From Haberlea rhodopensis (taxonomy: Eukaryota > Streptophyta > Magnoliopsida > Lamiales > Gesneriaceae): a DNA stretch of 64,000 bases. The translations under genes were made by a program, and so were the position numbers. This document shows, in pieces, positions 10,703 to 22,101 of the stretch; position 1 is the stretch's first letter, and every line of letters starts with the position of its first letter. The notes beneath the pieces are model-generated. The model made no database searches. It worked only from the letters and a program-made list of their open reading frames with translations, and was not told the DNA's origin. Location: NCBI GenBank assembly GCA_907163345.1, contig CAJQUN010001121.1, positions 39,605-103,604 on the forward strand, given 5' to 3'.

Positions 10703-11000
10703 GTCAGAGCTTGACTGGCATAGTTGGAAGCCCTGCCTATGTTGCTCCAGAAGTTCTCGTTGTTGATTACTCATAAAAGGTTGATATCTGGAGTGCTAGC
10801 ATCCTGCATCACGCGCTTTTGGTTGGTGTGCTTACATTTCAAGGTGATTCCTTGGAAACCATGTCCGAGGCTATCAAGAAAGAAAAACTAGATTTTAGTA
10901 GTGGTATATGGGATAAAATATCTCAACCTGCTCATGATCTGCTCTCTGGAATGTTGACACGAAGTATCTCAAAAAAGGTTTACCGCAAATGAGGTTTTAT
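10703..11000 (+). pseudogene. Captured protein-kinase exon, PEPKR2-like
   Basis: After an intron-like acceptor (TTCATTGCAG) the frame reads GQSLTGIVGSPAYVAPEVLV, then VDIWSASILHHALLVGVLTF, QGDSLETMSEAIKKEKLDF and QPAHDLLSGMLTRSISKK. This is kinase subdomains VIII to XI: the activation-segment G(S/T)PAYVAPEVL and the VDIWSAGV block. The SPAYVAPEV plus LLVGVLPFQGDSLE wording is closest, from memory, to PEPKR2 (PEP carboxylase kinase-related 2). An in-frame TAA replaces the expected GAA just before KVDIW, and one extra A shifts the frame near 10976. The catalytic loop and ATP site are absent. A donor-like GTAGGTAA follows at 11001. Transcribed, it could only yield a chimeric RNA. Confidence 0.82.
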
Positions 11001-12053
11001 GTAGGTAATCTTTTTTTACCAATTTTCTTTCTTTGTGATATTGCTTATAGGTAAAACAGATAGTGTTGAGAGAGATGTAGGTTGGCTTGTTTTGTGGGAT
11101 CATTAGTTTTGGATTATTACTTATATTTATAACAATGTATCATAACTGTTTCATGATGCTCTATGGTTTTCCTCAAATGATCAAAAACTAATTTCATTGG
11201 TTTGGTTATGACATTGTTCCATGTACATTTTGGCTTGGATATTTACGTACATTTTGGTCATTTGTGTCCATATTTTGGGTGGCTCGTGCTCGCTACCATC
11301 AGCCAAAATAACCGTCTTTACAAATTTCAAGTTATTGTCATTCATTATATATTCATGTGTCTTAATAGACTCTTTTAACAAATTTGTATTTATTACACTC
11401 CTATATATTTCTTGTAGTTTAAGTGAATATTGCTACCTAAATACTGGATTAAAGGTATGATTCTTAGAGATATAGCCTTTCAATTGTTTTATTTGGCATC
11501 TCGTTCAAGTAGTCCGAGTACTTAATATGGTTTGCCACAATTTTTACGATCAAAGGTTGCTTTCAATTCATTCGCTGCTGCAAAGTTCCCAACTCTTTTC
11601 CAAAAACTACTTGTTTTCAATATTGCAAGCTATGACTGTTTATTTGAACCATATTGTTTTTGGGGCATAAATAATTATATCATTCGTATCGATAGATCTA
11701 CAATTTTTATATACGCTTTGCATATACATCTTTGGAATTGAGAATGATATATTTATAACCAAATCTATTATATGTATATACATTTGTTTTTATCCCTTTA
11801 CACACAACAATCTTGGATACCTAAATGATGTCAATTCATTGTGCACCTAAAGCTTATATCTAATCTGTTATTGTCATTCCCATGATTATAATTTACACAT
11901 ACATGCTTCTCTCTAATTACATGGACTGAGTCACCCACCATTACAAAATTATTATAATCCTTTACTATGCATTTGTATTTTCTGGGTACTACGAAGAAAA
12001 TTTGTCTATAAGTCATCAAGCAACAAAATAAGATAGCAGCAAACTACTCACTG

Positions 12054-12086
12054 GCACCGCGCCTTGCGCGGTGCAAAATACACTAG
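12054..12086 (+). other. Helitron 1 3' terminal hairpin and CTAG end
   Basis: Stem GCACCGCG, loop CCTTG, stem CGCGGTGC, then AAAATACA and CTAG with T outside. In Helitrons this hairpin acts as the transposition stop signal. Confidence 0.85.
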
Positions 12087-13206
12087 TGAATTAATAAACA
12101 CCATCGGAGTGGATAATTGATTTCAAACTTGGAGTTTTTTTTCTTTCAAAGTAAGTATTTTGATTAGTTTGATTCGATTTTTTTGGTTTTGATCGATTTA
12201 GTTTGAGTTTTGAACACCTTAGCAACCAAAAACAAACGGTAAACTAATAGATTAATGAAGCACGAGTAATTAAATGCCTTTCTTATGTAAAACTAATTGT
12301 TATTACACACACATATCACTTGCCAAACACCACATGTAGGAAACAGGGAAAAAATGATTGTTGACGAAATTAAATAAACTGAAATTTGAGAAGGTATTTG
12401 TAGACGATCTATCTATGGCCAAAAGAGCAAAGAAAGCAAACTCCTTTCAAGGGCATTTACTTGTTATAGTGAACCAGTTAATTGCTTTTCCACTCAAAGA
12501 AGACAGATATTCAACACTAACCAATTTAAGTATTGAGAATTCTGAAATCAATTTTATAAACAGCACCACGTTTATATGTCTACTGTGTCACGCCACGGGC
12601 CCAGGCCCGCGCGAACGTGACTGCACAATGGACTCATATATCCGTTATCGCTCTTCGAAAATGGTTAACCCAAATTGCTATATTTTCTAGATAAAAGTGA
12701 CACAACAAGAAATAAGCATGTAGAATGATCAAAACATGAATTAAGTAGCACTAGCTAGCTAACTAGAATTAGGCTTTTCTATTTGAGTTTGAGAAGATAA
12801 CAACATAGCTAGCAATAATGGAGTCCAAAAGGCCTTCTTACTTTTCCCCCCACTATAGATGCCCACTTTTAACAAAAAAATAAGTCACCGTTCTCAAAGA
12901 ACATCCTTCATGGGTTGAATAGAATATGCATGGATCCTTTAGAACTTTTTATTTTTCTTTTGGTATCTTTATACCTTTCATTCACCACTCAATGCCACCT
13001 TTTTTCTCTCCAAAGTTTGCAAATACTAAATTCCTCCCCTTTTCTTTATCCAACACATTCTCTCTCAGCATCGAAGTAGTACTCCACTTTATTTCCATCT
13101 TTATTAACCTCCATGTTATTTGTAAAACCGCCGAAATTCGACGGTGATGACACTAATTAACAACCGTCGAAATTCGTCGGTGATGCTATTTGTACTGTTT
13201 CAAGAA
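12087..13206. other. Intergenic region downstream of the IDD gene
   Basis: Apart from the TRIM LTR fragment I see no element or gene. Just before the IDD stop two near-identical 17-base words containing CCGTCGAAATTCG/CCGCCGAAATTCG occur close together (about 13127-13180). Confidence 0.45.
12586..12684 (-). repeat. TRIM LTR fragment
   Basis: On the minus strand this reads like the right half of the TRIM LTRs at 43651-44995: GGGTTAACCATTTTCG, then AGCG, GCCCATTGTGCAGTC-like text, GGGCCTGGGCCC and GGCGTGACA at the end. No primer site follows it, so it is a truncated or solo LTR. Confidence 0.8.
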
Positions 13207-15020
13207 TTATGTCCATCCATTGACTGATGATGGATGACAAAGAGATTGAATCCCAACCCCAAGAAAATCCCTTGTTTCTCCCACCGAAATCTGCTCATTC
13301 TGCACACGGCGTTTTGAGGGGTGCATTTGCGGCTGTTTCAAGGCAGAAAGATCACTCTCCACAGCACTCACAAGCCCACTACTTACTGAACTTGTTCCGT
13401 ATAATTTATAGAAGCTGTTTTCTTGAACTGTAAGAATACTGCCATCGGATTTGAATCCAAAGTTTCCTAGTATTGAAGGATCAGTTGTACTGGCCCCAAT
13501 TTGAGCAGCCTTCTGCAGTAAAGCTGTGGCAGACATTGTTGCAGATGGTGGTTGACGACTTATAATTTGGTGTTGAGTACTGAACAAAGATTGAACACTA
13601 ACATCTTTAATGGCACAGGTACTTAGAGGGAGGGAGTGATTAGTGATTATGTCCTGTGATCCATTTGAAGTAATCTTCCTTCCAAAATCCCAAATCAAAT
13701 GGTTAAAATTGGATATTGGTGGAGGATTTGAGCATGGAATTGTGATGAGTGAATCGTGGGTACTGAAATTGTTAACTGTTCCTGAACTTACGTGGTTGAC
13801 TCCCATTGGATGCATTTCTTCAAGATTTTTGGGTGTAAAATCTTGGTTTTGGCCTGGATTTTGAGCCATATTCCAAAGGGACAATCCTCGTCTTATTGGG
13901 ACTATATCGATGTTCGCATCATTGCTGGATATTGGCTTGAAGATTGGCGGGAAATGCTGTCCCATGCATGGTGTTGGACCTAGTGATGAAGTGCCAATGA
14001 ATTGATAGTTCATATTTGCAGGTGCATGATTGTTCATGTGAGAGGAGGCTGCTCTTGCTGTTTCTTCTGCTAAGGCATCACAAAATGCCCTATGAGTTAT
14101 GAAACTATCTCTCCTACAAATAAAAAAAATGAAAAAGAAATACTATGTTAGTAACAATATATACAATTAACATTTATGAGGAATTAAGGATAATTAATTT
14201 CAACAAACTAAACATAAAAAAAAAAAAACATTGAGCTTAATTAGTCCAGGAAAACAAAAAATTAGGTCTATCCAGCCAAAAAAAAATGTATATAATTCAA
14301 AGTACCAAGTTCTGCAAGAAATATATACATCTAAAACCCCTAAATAAATCAAGAATCATGAAATCATGCCTTGAAAAAATTGCCCCACAATCACATTTGT
14401 ATTCCCTAGTGCCACAAGTCTTGGAATGAGCCTTCCAATCCGACTGAACTGCATAACGTTTCGAGCACTTTTCGCACTTCCATTTCTTCTCACCATGCTT
14501 CCGACAGAAGTGTTTCTTGATGCCTGTTAAATCTCCAAGTGCCCTAGAAGGATGGTGGTGAACACACGTATTTTCGGGGCAAACGTAAACTCGCTTTCTC
14601 ACTTCTTTACTGGTCCTTTGCTTCAGCTTCCATGGAAGATTATGCCCTCTTCTGTGAAGTTGCAGATTTTGATCCCTTTGAAATCCTTTACCACATATTT
14701 CACACAAGAATCTGTTGGTGGCCATTAGAGTCTTTGGTGATAAAGCTATAACTTCAGCTTCAGGATCTGTAAAACAATCACTTTTGACTATATATTCATG
14801 AATAGATAATCTATATATATGTTTGTGAATTTTGTATATATAGATACCGGTGTTTAAATATTACTAGCCAGAAAGATGACAAGGATTCAAGAATCAGAAA
14901 ACAAGATGAATAAATGAAAATTAAACCTGGGGTTCCTGGAAGATTTCTCTTCCTCTTAGCTAAAGGAGGATTAATGGATCCATTTATTGGACTATGAGTG
15001 AAAATTTCTTCATCTGCCAT
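13207..15020 (-). CDS. INDETERMINATE-DOMAIN (IDD) C2H2 zinc-finger transcription factor
   Basis: Exons are 15020-14927, 14766-14370 and 14113-13207, giving 465 residues. The ID domain is complete. After the basic KRKRNLPGTPG/DPEAEVIALSP join come finger 1 (C53, C56, H69, H73), finger 2 (C94, C99, H117, H122), the CCHC finger 3 (C129, C132, H145, C149) and finger 4 (C156, C158, H171, C175). The C-terminal half has the two IDD signatures MSATALLQKAAQIGA (357-371) and TRDFLGVG (444-451). IDD proteins act in the nucleus, bind AGACAA-like sites and work with DELLA and SCARECROW/SHORT-ROOT in root, leaf and gibberellin programmes. I cannot name the exact orthologue. The second intron starts with GC instead of GT. 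The start ATG at 15020 gives the usual short acidic leader. No damage is seen. Confidence 0.93.
14114..14369 (-). other. GC-AG intron 2 of the IDD gene
   Basis: The exon ends TTTTCAAG and the intron starts GCATGA; the acceptor is TTTGTAG/GAGAGATAG. The join makes SRRDSFITHRAFC, the exact family sequence of finger 4. No GT donor that keeps the frame is nearby. GC donors are a known minor class (roughly one percent of plant introns). Confidence 0.8.
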
Positions 15021-15291
15021 CTTGCTTTTGAGGAGTGATCCAATCTACTGAGAACAAAATGATGAGTCTTTTTGTTGAAGAAAAGAGATAAAAGATACCT
15101 TTATAGTTGACTGATGTTGCGGAATTTGGAATAGCTTATTAGCTTCTCTCCCTATTAATTTCTCTATCGATCTTTTGAGGATTTTGTTGAGGGTAGGAAG
15201 TAAGAAAAGCTTGGAGACGCAATGAATGATTACTTAAGGTTCATTTATTAGTAACATCAAGAGTATATTTAGAATGCCTAAATGCCCCAAA
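15021..15291. other. Promoter region of the IDD gene
   Basis: AT-rich upstream DNA on the minus-strand side of the ATG. A CT-rich patch occurs near 15140-15165. I see no certain TATA box. Confidence 0.35.
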
Positions 15292-15500
15292 CACGGTGTC
15301 CGAGTTGGTGGAGCATGGTGAACTTGAGACCGTAAAATCATGAGTTCGATTCCATATGCCAACATTTCCTCGGTCTGAGCATGTCGCACTAGGCTTGCCA
15401 AGTATGGTTTACCTGGTTGGTGTGGTTTGCAAGCTACTGCATCGGCCTGGGGTTTACTCACTGCGCACCCCAAAAATAGCATTTGCGGGTTCCTTCGTCC
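15292..15500 (+). mobile_element. tRNA-derived SINE
   Basis: A box-A-like GTGTCCGAGTTGGTGGAGC (15297-15315) is followed at tRNA spacing by a B box GAGTTCGATTCC (15342-15353), the internal RNA polymerase III promoter of plant SINEs. The downstream body to about 15500 is non-coding. No clean A tail or target duplication could be marked, so the 3' end is approximate. Confidence 0.65.
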
Positions 15501-15665
15501 CTATGATGCACGGACACTCCTAAAAATCAATCGGTACAGTGTCGGACACTTCTCGGATACTTCTCGGACACGTGTCGGACACGCCACGTGGTGTGTCCTT
15601 AATTTTACTAAAAAATAAAATCGGAAACCCATGTCAGACACGGCCGATGGGCGTGTCAGACACAG
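15500..15665. repeat. Cluster of GTGTCGGACAC palindromes
   Basis: The words GTGTCGGACAC, TCTCGGACACGTGTCGGACA and GTGTCAGACAC are packed into about 150 bp, with G-box-like CACGTG and CCACGTGG at their centres. This type of palindromic patch is common in plant non-autonomous elements. I cannot assign a family. Confidence 0.5.
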
Positions 15666-15728
15666 AAAGTAAACTTTTGGGTGTTAATTGTACAATTTTA
15701 AATTTTTTTGGCTAAAATAAAATTTAGA

Positions 15729-16010
15729 CGTGTTAGTTAAACTTTATGTTAGTTGAAATAATATACTTTTTTTGTTAGTATGAGTGATATTATGATGATT
15801 TCAGTGACATACACTTATACATTATTTTTGAATTTGGCAAAAATATTTTTTGTGTTATCTTTTATTTGGAAGTGTTTGTGAAACTTTATATTAGTTAAAG
15901 TAATATGTATTTGGTGTTAGTATGAGTGATACTATGATGATTCAAGTGACATGTATGTATTTATATGCTTCTTGAATTTGGTAAGAATATTTTTGTTGAT
16001 TTTACATAGT
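15729..16010 (+). repeat. Diverged tandem duplication, about 140-bp unit
   Basis: Unit 1 (about 15729-15868) and unit 2 (about 15869-16010) share AAACTTTAT(G/A)TTAGTT, TTAGTATGAGTGATA(T/C)TATG and TTGAATTTGG(C/T)AA(A/G)AATAT in the same order. Divergence shows it is old. Confidence 0.7.
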
Positions 16011-16458
16011 TTTAGAATTTTTTTTTAAAAAACCAATTTTAGTATTTGTAATATAGTGTATGTATAATATATATAAATATAAAAATATATAGGTGTATTT
16101 CAACCGTGTCGTATTCTGAAAATTTTGAAAATTCATATCGATATATCCCTGTCATATTAGTGTCGATGTGTTAATATCAATGCATCGCAACTTCGTCCTT
16201 AAAAAAAAAAAGAAAAAAGAGTATATTTAGAATATTATTACATTTACGTCTCTCTCTCTCTCAACCTCGTGAATTACAGAGTTTTTAACTGCTTCCTGTC
16301 GGAATAGAATAACGTAAATTAATTTTGCCAACAAATAATATCTTTTTTCCAACTCCAACACTTATGACTTAAGTTACATTGTAAGTTAAAAATAAATATA
16401 CTAGGCTAAACATTTAAAATTTAATTAAGATGACTAAAATCATGTCTCAACATTTTTA

Positions 16459-16850
16459 GGGCAAATTTCAAAAATGGTCCAATGGAAGTCTTTCCAATAC
16501 TAATCCAAAATTTTTAGGACTATCAAATATAGTCCAAAGAAATTATGTTTAATTAAAAATAGTCTCACATAAATATGTTTAACAAATTTTAGTGCCACAA
16601 AATATTTTTTATTAAAAGTGGTCACAAAATCCACTATTCAATTATAGACCACTTTTGATAAATACAATTTATGTATTACTATATTTGACTAGTCCTAAAA
16701 GTTTGAGAATATTATTAATTAAAAATATTTTTTGTGGAATCTTATTTGATTAATCTTAAAAAACTGTCTAATATTGTAGTATTGAATATATATATATATA
16801 TAAGACTATTTTGTTAATTTTCTCAAATTTCTATGTCGGAAAAGAACAAA
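16459..16850 (+). repeat. Dispersed repeat family R, copy 2
   Basis: Same landmark order as the 6686-7045 copy: GGGCAAATTTCAAAAATGG, ACTATCAAATATAGTCC, AAAATAGTCTCACAT, CACTTTTGATAAATA, ACTATATTTGACTAGTCC, then AAAAGTTTGAG. It is extended at the 3' end by a TA microsatellite. Confidence 0.6.
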
Positions 16851-18237
16851 AAATTGGTCGGAGTTGAGTGTTAGAATATGAGATGGTGGCAAGACTCAAG
16901 GTAGGTATATGATGAGGTTTGGAGAAAGTTAAACTCAAAATTCCCTTTGTGATTGGAATGATTATCACATAATCGTTTTGCTTTTTTTATTTTTTTATTT
17001 TTTTATTATTATTATTGTGCTACAACTTTATTTTTGTAGAATCAAACGCTTGCCATTTACCAAAAGTTATAGCTGATGGTAACGGTGCAACTCAAATCTT
17101 TTAAACCGTACAGCAGTACAAACAACACTTTTCGATCGATCACACAGCAATGTCAATTGTTATACCCAAACAATTTCAATTGCCAAATCATAAATATTAA
17201 TATTTTTAATTGATATATATATATATTTATATAATCAAATGAAATGGAAAAAAAATGATTTTATTAGACTCGACGAGAAAGAACAAATTGAGGGGATGCA
17301 ACCTAATTCAGTATATCTATTAAAATGAAAATCAAAATATATTTTATATTAATAAAATTTCACCTCAAATACATAGTAATTAAATCATGTTTTTAATTAA
17401 ATAATTTCAGTATGATGCATTTATTCATGACCCAAAAACAATAAATTAATATTTATTTCCATGCATGCACGTGCCCTACTGTCAAACAAACAAGTAAATC
17501 CAAAACAAATGACAACAAAACTAGCAGTAAAAGGGAATAATCGTCCTAATCTCATAAGAATTTTACTTCCCTCACAACATTTTTTGTTTAAAACAAATTA
17601 AATTAAATTGTAAAAGTTAACTAGAAATGACTATTTCTTCAAACCAATTAAGTTAAGGGAACAATTAATAGCATATCTACCTTTAGGCTGAAGGCACGTG
17701 TAAATAAAAAGAATCCCAAATTGTCTAAAATTTTAAAATTGAATATTGAAAAATAGTTCACACGAAATCTTGATTCTTGAAAAATCATATATCAAATGTG
17801 TTCTTTAAAAAGATCAATACTCGAACTTGAGTCCGTCCCAAAGGTGTAAGAGTGACAACTAATCCGACTGCCCCGCAGGTGTTGGTCAATCAGTGTTATA
17901 AGATAATTAAATATATGTAAAATTTATATCGGCTTTACAAAGATCACACATATAAATTTAATTAATAATCGAATAATAATTATTTTACGAAATGTACATG
18001 GTAGGAAGAAATCGATGGGTTGATTGATTCTTTTGAGCTTTTCCATAAAGTCTTATTAAAGCAATCTTTTTCTTTAGGGAAATGTATTGGAATTCAACTC
18101 TGACTTTTCTTCTTCACATGCATATTATGGATCTAATGTAACTCAAATGCTTCCAAGTTTTTAATCACCTTAGCTTGAAAATTAATTGATCATCAATATT
18201 TAGCTCAAATTTAATTTAATTATATATAATATAGTTA
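16851..18237. other. Gene-empty AT-rich DNA
   Basis: No coding pattern and no element boundary found. G-box words CACGTG occur at about 17469 and 17694, but no gene starts nearby that they could serve. Confidence 0.4.
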
Positions 18238-18575
18238 TTTGGTAAATTTAAAACCATAGAATAAAGGTCATTGCAATACCATTCCAGTCGAATTAAATAT
18301 AATCCAATATATATTATTTTTAATCAAAAATAGTATCAAACTTTTGTTTTTAATCAAAAGTGGTCAAGAACCACCTATTCAATTGTGCGACTATTTTTTA
18401 TATAAATAATAATATTTTCTGTGGGACTAAATTGGTTAAAAACATTTATATGGTGCAATTTTTGAGTAAAAATAATTTATATGGTACTATATTTGATTAA
18501 AATTAAAAGTTTGAGACCACTATTTGAAATACACATATTATATGAGATCATTTTTTAAAAAAATTTAACCTATAA
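18238..18575 (+). repeat. Dispersed repeat family R, copy 3
   Basis: Landmarks in order are TTAAATATAATCC, AAAAATAGTATCAAAC, TCAAAAGTGGTCA, CTATTCAATTGTGCGACTA and GGTACTATATTTGATTAA, then AAAAGTTTGAGACC. The copy is more diverged than the others. Confidence 0.55.
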
Positions 18576-19108
18576 TTACATATATATTCAACTTTAACCC
18601 CCAACAACATCACAATAAATATTTTCAGAAGCCAGTGGCTGCAACCGTGCAACATAAAATGTATATATAGAGAATCCATTACTCTTGGTCTTCACAGATA
18701 CCCGATCCATATAAGTATTTTTCGTCGTGCATAGTGTTACCTAGTTGCATTTACATTTTTCAATACTAAAAGTAACATTGTAACACAGTTAATTAGGCTA
18801 TATAAATTAATAATTAAGATAGGCAATTAACTGACAAATGCTGTGAATATTTTGAAGTAGGAGTGGTCGTCTCCTTGTGGGCTGACTTTTCCTGATGACA
18901 ATTAATCATAATCTAATGATGTTTATGCTTTTTTGTGTTTATTTATAATTTAATGTTTGGAGTTTAGTTGTTGAACTTTGGTGAACCAAGAATATTCTTG
19001 CTCCCAAAGGCTTCAACTTTCAAGGTCCAGCTCTTCTTTCCCATTTACTATATATATAATTTTATTCTTAATACAAAGTGATCTTCAAGATCCCACCCTT
19101 TATAATAA
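18576..19108. other. Intergenic DNA
   Basis: No gene or element recognised between family R copy 3 and the Mutator-type MITE. Confidence 0.4.
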
Positions 19109-19225
19109 GGCTATCGATAATGTCAGAACACCAAAAAAAACTAAAAATACAACAAGGGTAAAATTGAAATTTCACCCCATGTTGTTTTGGCGCCAACAAA
19201 TGGTGCTCTGGCATTATCGGTAGCC
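19109..19225. mobile_element. 117-bp Mutator-type MITE with 9-bp target duplication
   Basis: 25-bp terminal inverted repeats begin GGCTATCGATAATGTCAGA (left) and, on the other strand, GGCTACCGATAATGCCAGA (right), with 22 of 25 positions alike. Both ends are flanked by TTATAATAA (19100-19108 and 19226-19234), a 9-bp duplication as Mutator-like transposases make. There is no coding capacity and a TTGGCGCCAA palindrome near the centre. Confidence 0.85.
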
Positions 19226-19526
19226 TTATAATAATGTTTTAGCTGAAATGTGGGTATTTATAATAATAATCTACTAACTATTATTCATTATGGTTAGTTG
19301 TGAGTCATAGAAAATTAGCGTTGTAGAATAGTTGTGAAAATATTAAAATGAGTGTATTTTTAGGGAAAAGTAAATTGTTGTCACATAGGGTATGTTTGTT
19401 TTCTTTGGTTGTCTTTTACCTAATCCCATATCATAGAAAATATTTATTTGTTCCTAATTTCAAGAATTGAACAAACTTTTGTCTACCACGTTGTATTCAA
19501 TTGTATTGGACCCTTTTGTTTCATAT

Positions 19527-19630
<104 letters not shown>

Positions 19631-19721
19631 CCCAAGAATTTGGAATGGAGAAAATTGTTTTTATAGTTATTAAATAATGTTGTAAAGTCTAAATCACATG
19701 GCAATAGTATATAATAATTTA

Positions 19722-19935
19722 AGAGTGAGAAAATTGCAAAAATGGTTCCATTTGATTGGAGTATTTGCAATAGTAATCTCAAAAATTTATGTATAATCAA
19801 ACATAGTTCCAAAGAAATTTTGTTTTAACAAAAATAGTCTCACATAATGTTTTTTTCAAATATAGTTCCACATTAATTACTTTTAACAAAAGTGATCCAT
19901 AAACGCTTAACAAAACGTGAGGCCTTTTTTGTAAT
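19722..19935 (+). repeat. Dispersed repeat family R, copy 4
   Basis: It opens AGAAAATTGCAAAAATGG and passes through TAATCAAACATAGTTCC, AAAAATAGTCTCACAT and CTTTTAACAAAAGTGATCC. Its second half is missing compared with copy 1. Confidence 0.6.
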
Positions 19936-20605
19936 TAAAGTGTATCTATTAAAATACATACCATTCATTAACATACATATTCAACAATATGTTATTAATC
20001 CAAATAAAAGAAATAGAAGATTAAAAAAACATACGAAATAATAAAGCTTAAGCTCTCTCGTTTGAAGTATTCCCCAAGGTTTGAGACCTCCAACATCTAA
20101 TTTTATATAACATCAAGAAAAATAAATCGTCAAAAGAGACTAAGAGAGTATCCCGATAAATTTTGAAGGTGTCGCACAAGCAAACGACGATATTAGGGTT
20201 AGAAAAGAAATGGGAAAGATTTACGTGGAAATGAAAAAAATAAAAATATAAATAGACATCGTGGGTGTCTAATAAGCAGGTAAGATGCAGAGTTTCCGAA
20301 TTTTGATTAATAGCATAGTTCAAAATTTTTTATTAACATTATTATTTTAAATTTTAAGAAAAACTTAAGGATTTTGAATTTTAAAAATTAAATAATAAAT
20401 TACAACATGCAAACGAGATTCGATAGCAATGACTGATCAAATGGCTAACGGGAAAATTTTATTATATGTATAATAAGTTAAAATGTTAAGAAGGATTGCG
20501 CCTCTGGTCAGAAAGAATTTACAGTCGGTGGTAATTGCAATTAATTCATGCCGTATAGCTAATAGGCAGTGTACACACTGTTGTTTGAAAATAAGCAATT
20601 TATTT
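19936..20605. other. Intergenic DNA
   Basis: A 91-codon minus-strand open frame at 20048-20323 has no recognisable domain and strongly biased Phe/Leu/His content. I regard it as chance. Confidence 0.4.
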
Positions 20606-20775
20606 CTCCGGTGGTTTTCAAAATAAACAGTTTATTCCTCGTGGTTTGCAAAACATAGCATATTATTCTCTTATATAGATGGTGTGTTTTGCGCCTCTTC
20701 ACAAAATACATGGAATAAACTGTTTATTTTCAAAATACAAGATTAAACTGCCTATTTTAAAAACCACAAGAGGTT
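20606..20775. repeat. Imperfect inverted repeat (foldback)
   Basis: The left arm contains GGTGGTTTTCAAAATAAACA then GTTTATTCC (about 20610-20640). The right arm contains the complement GGAATAAACTGTTTATTTTC (about 20711) and, further on, TTTTAAAAACCACAAGAGG. The motif GTGGTTT..AAAC(A/T)GTTTATTCC appears more than once, so several hairpins are possible. Non-coding. Confidence 0.6.
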
Positions 20776-21361
20776 CGTTGTTATTGTGCGGTATATTAAA
20801 GCTAAATAATATGTCTTCTAAATAATAACATCTCAGTTACGCAATCATAATGCAATCATGATTCAAATCTAGTGAACCATTATTATGGTTAAAGTTCCTT
20901 TCAGCCTTATAAAGTAAAGTCCCACTTGCTTAATTTGTAAAATTAAATAAAAAAGCTCCATCCATATATATCTCTAACCTAGGAGTCATATATTCTCTTT
21001 TTACACGCATGAAAGAATGACCTAGAAGAATGATTTAAGTTACATAAATTTCATTTGCAGTTAGTAAAATTTTAAAAGTAAAGGGAAAAATAAACTTATA
21101 AAAATTTATGTGCAGAATGATTTGAATAATTTTGATATCATGATATGTAAGAGGTCTACCATTGCTACACTCCACACATTGTCCCTTCTTTAAAAAAAAA
21201 AAAAAAAAAACTGCCAGTGGTGGAGGGTTGGGCAGACCACAACCTATTTATTTATAAACGTAAATAAAAAGGTAATACGAGGGATGGGGATTAGGCCAAA
21301 CCTCCCAATGTAAAGGATTACACCAATTTACATCTAGTTCTAAGACAAGGCATCCCAAACC

Positions 21362-21476
21362 TATCTAATTTACGTAAACCTACAATCTTGTTATCAACAT
21401 ATCCTTCGTAAATACATGTATATTCAAGTCCTTGATTAGCCAAAGCATCAGTCACTGCATTGCCTTCTTATTGACA
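21362..21476 (-). pseudogene. LINE RNase H C-terminal fragment
   Basis: The minus strand reads EGNAVTDALANQGLEYTCIY followed by EGYVDNKIVGLRKLDRFGMP. The (R/E)GN..AD.LAN.G pattern is the conserved end of the LINE-type RNase H domain. Nothing recognisable precedes it. It is unrelated in strand and position to the LINE at 3149. Confidence 0.75.
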
Positions 21477-22101
21477 TGCGATATAAGAATTATGAAGTAT
21501 GATTTGAGGAAATATTTTTTTAAAAAAGTATATAATTTGAGGAATATAGGGCTAAGTATCATTAAAAAAATGGAAATAATAGCTTAGTTAGTAATAATTT
21601 TTATATTCCATCGTGTACGTGTTCTTCCTTGTCATTTTAAAGTGAGTCAATTAGAAAACAGAGACATGGAAAAATGATAAGGAATGCATCGTTATTTGTG
21701 ACATAGAGAAGGGATTCAAAAGTTCAAAAACAAAGGTCCACCTTCAGCTAAAATTTGCCACTAAATTGGCCTATATTTGAGGAAAATGAAACCCATTGTA
21801 CAATTTGATGGTGATATATTTGTCAAAATATATTTTTCTTTTTTTACAAAAATATCAAAGATTGATTAAAGATATATCGTATATGATAATTAAATATAAT
21901 ATCATGTTTGATTCTATGAAATCAAAATAAAGTGCAAAAAGGTGGTTAAGATTATGTGTGCCCACATCATCTCAAGCTTTACATTTCATATTTTACCCTA
22001 CGAGACAGGCTAGAATGGGAGACATATTTTGTATTTTGCAAATTAATTACAAGTATTCTTCAAAATAATATGTTATATTTTACGTAAACAAGTAATCTAT
22101 G
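21477..22101. other. Intergenic DNA
   Basis: AT-rich, no gene or element seen. Confidence 0.4.

Larger units (their letters stand above)
9219..12086 (+). mobile_element. Non-autonomous Helitron 1 carrying captured host-gene fragments
   Basis: The 3' end has the Helitron signature: an 8-bp perfect stem GCACCGCG/CGCGGTGC at 12054-12074, eight bases, then CTAG at 12083-12086 followed by T. The 5' end begins TCCTATTATATAAGTGGCTA, like plant Helitron 5' termini (TC start, AT-rich, AAGTG). The same 5' and 3' features recur at 52609-52846 and, inverted, at 32778-37125. Inside are fragments of a ribosomal L27a gene (9643-9936), an unassigned exon-like piece (10264-10343) and a PEPKR2-like kinase exon (10703-11000), all in the Helitron orientation. 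No Rep/helicase is present, so it would need a partner. Helitrons leave no target duplication. The first base of the 5' end is uncertain because the terminus is duplicated. Confidence 0.75.

Noticed and set aside
13227..13983. Plus-strand frames opposite the IDD gene
   Set aside because: Shadows of exon 3 of the minus-strand IDD gene.
20048..20323. 91-codon minus-strand frame
   Set aside because: No domain, low-complexity Phe/Leu/His content and no coding signature.
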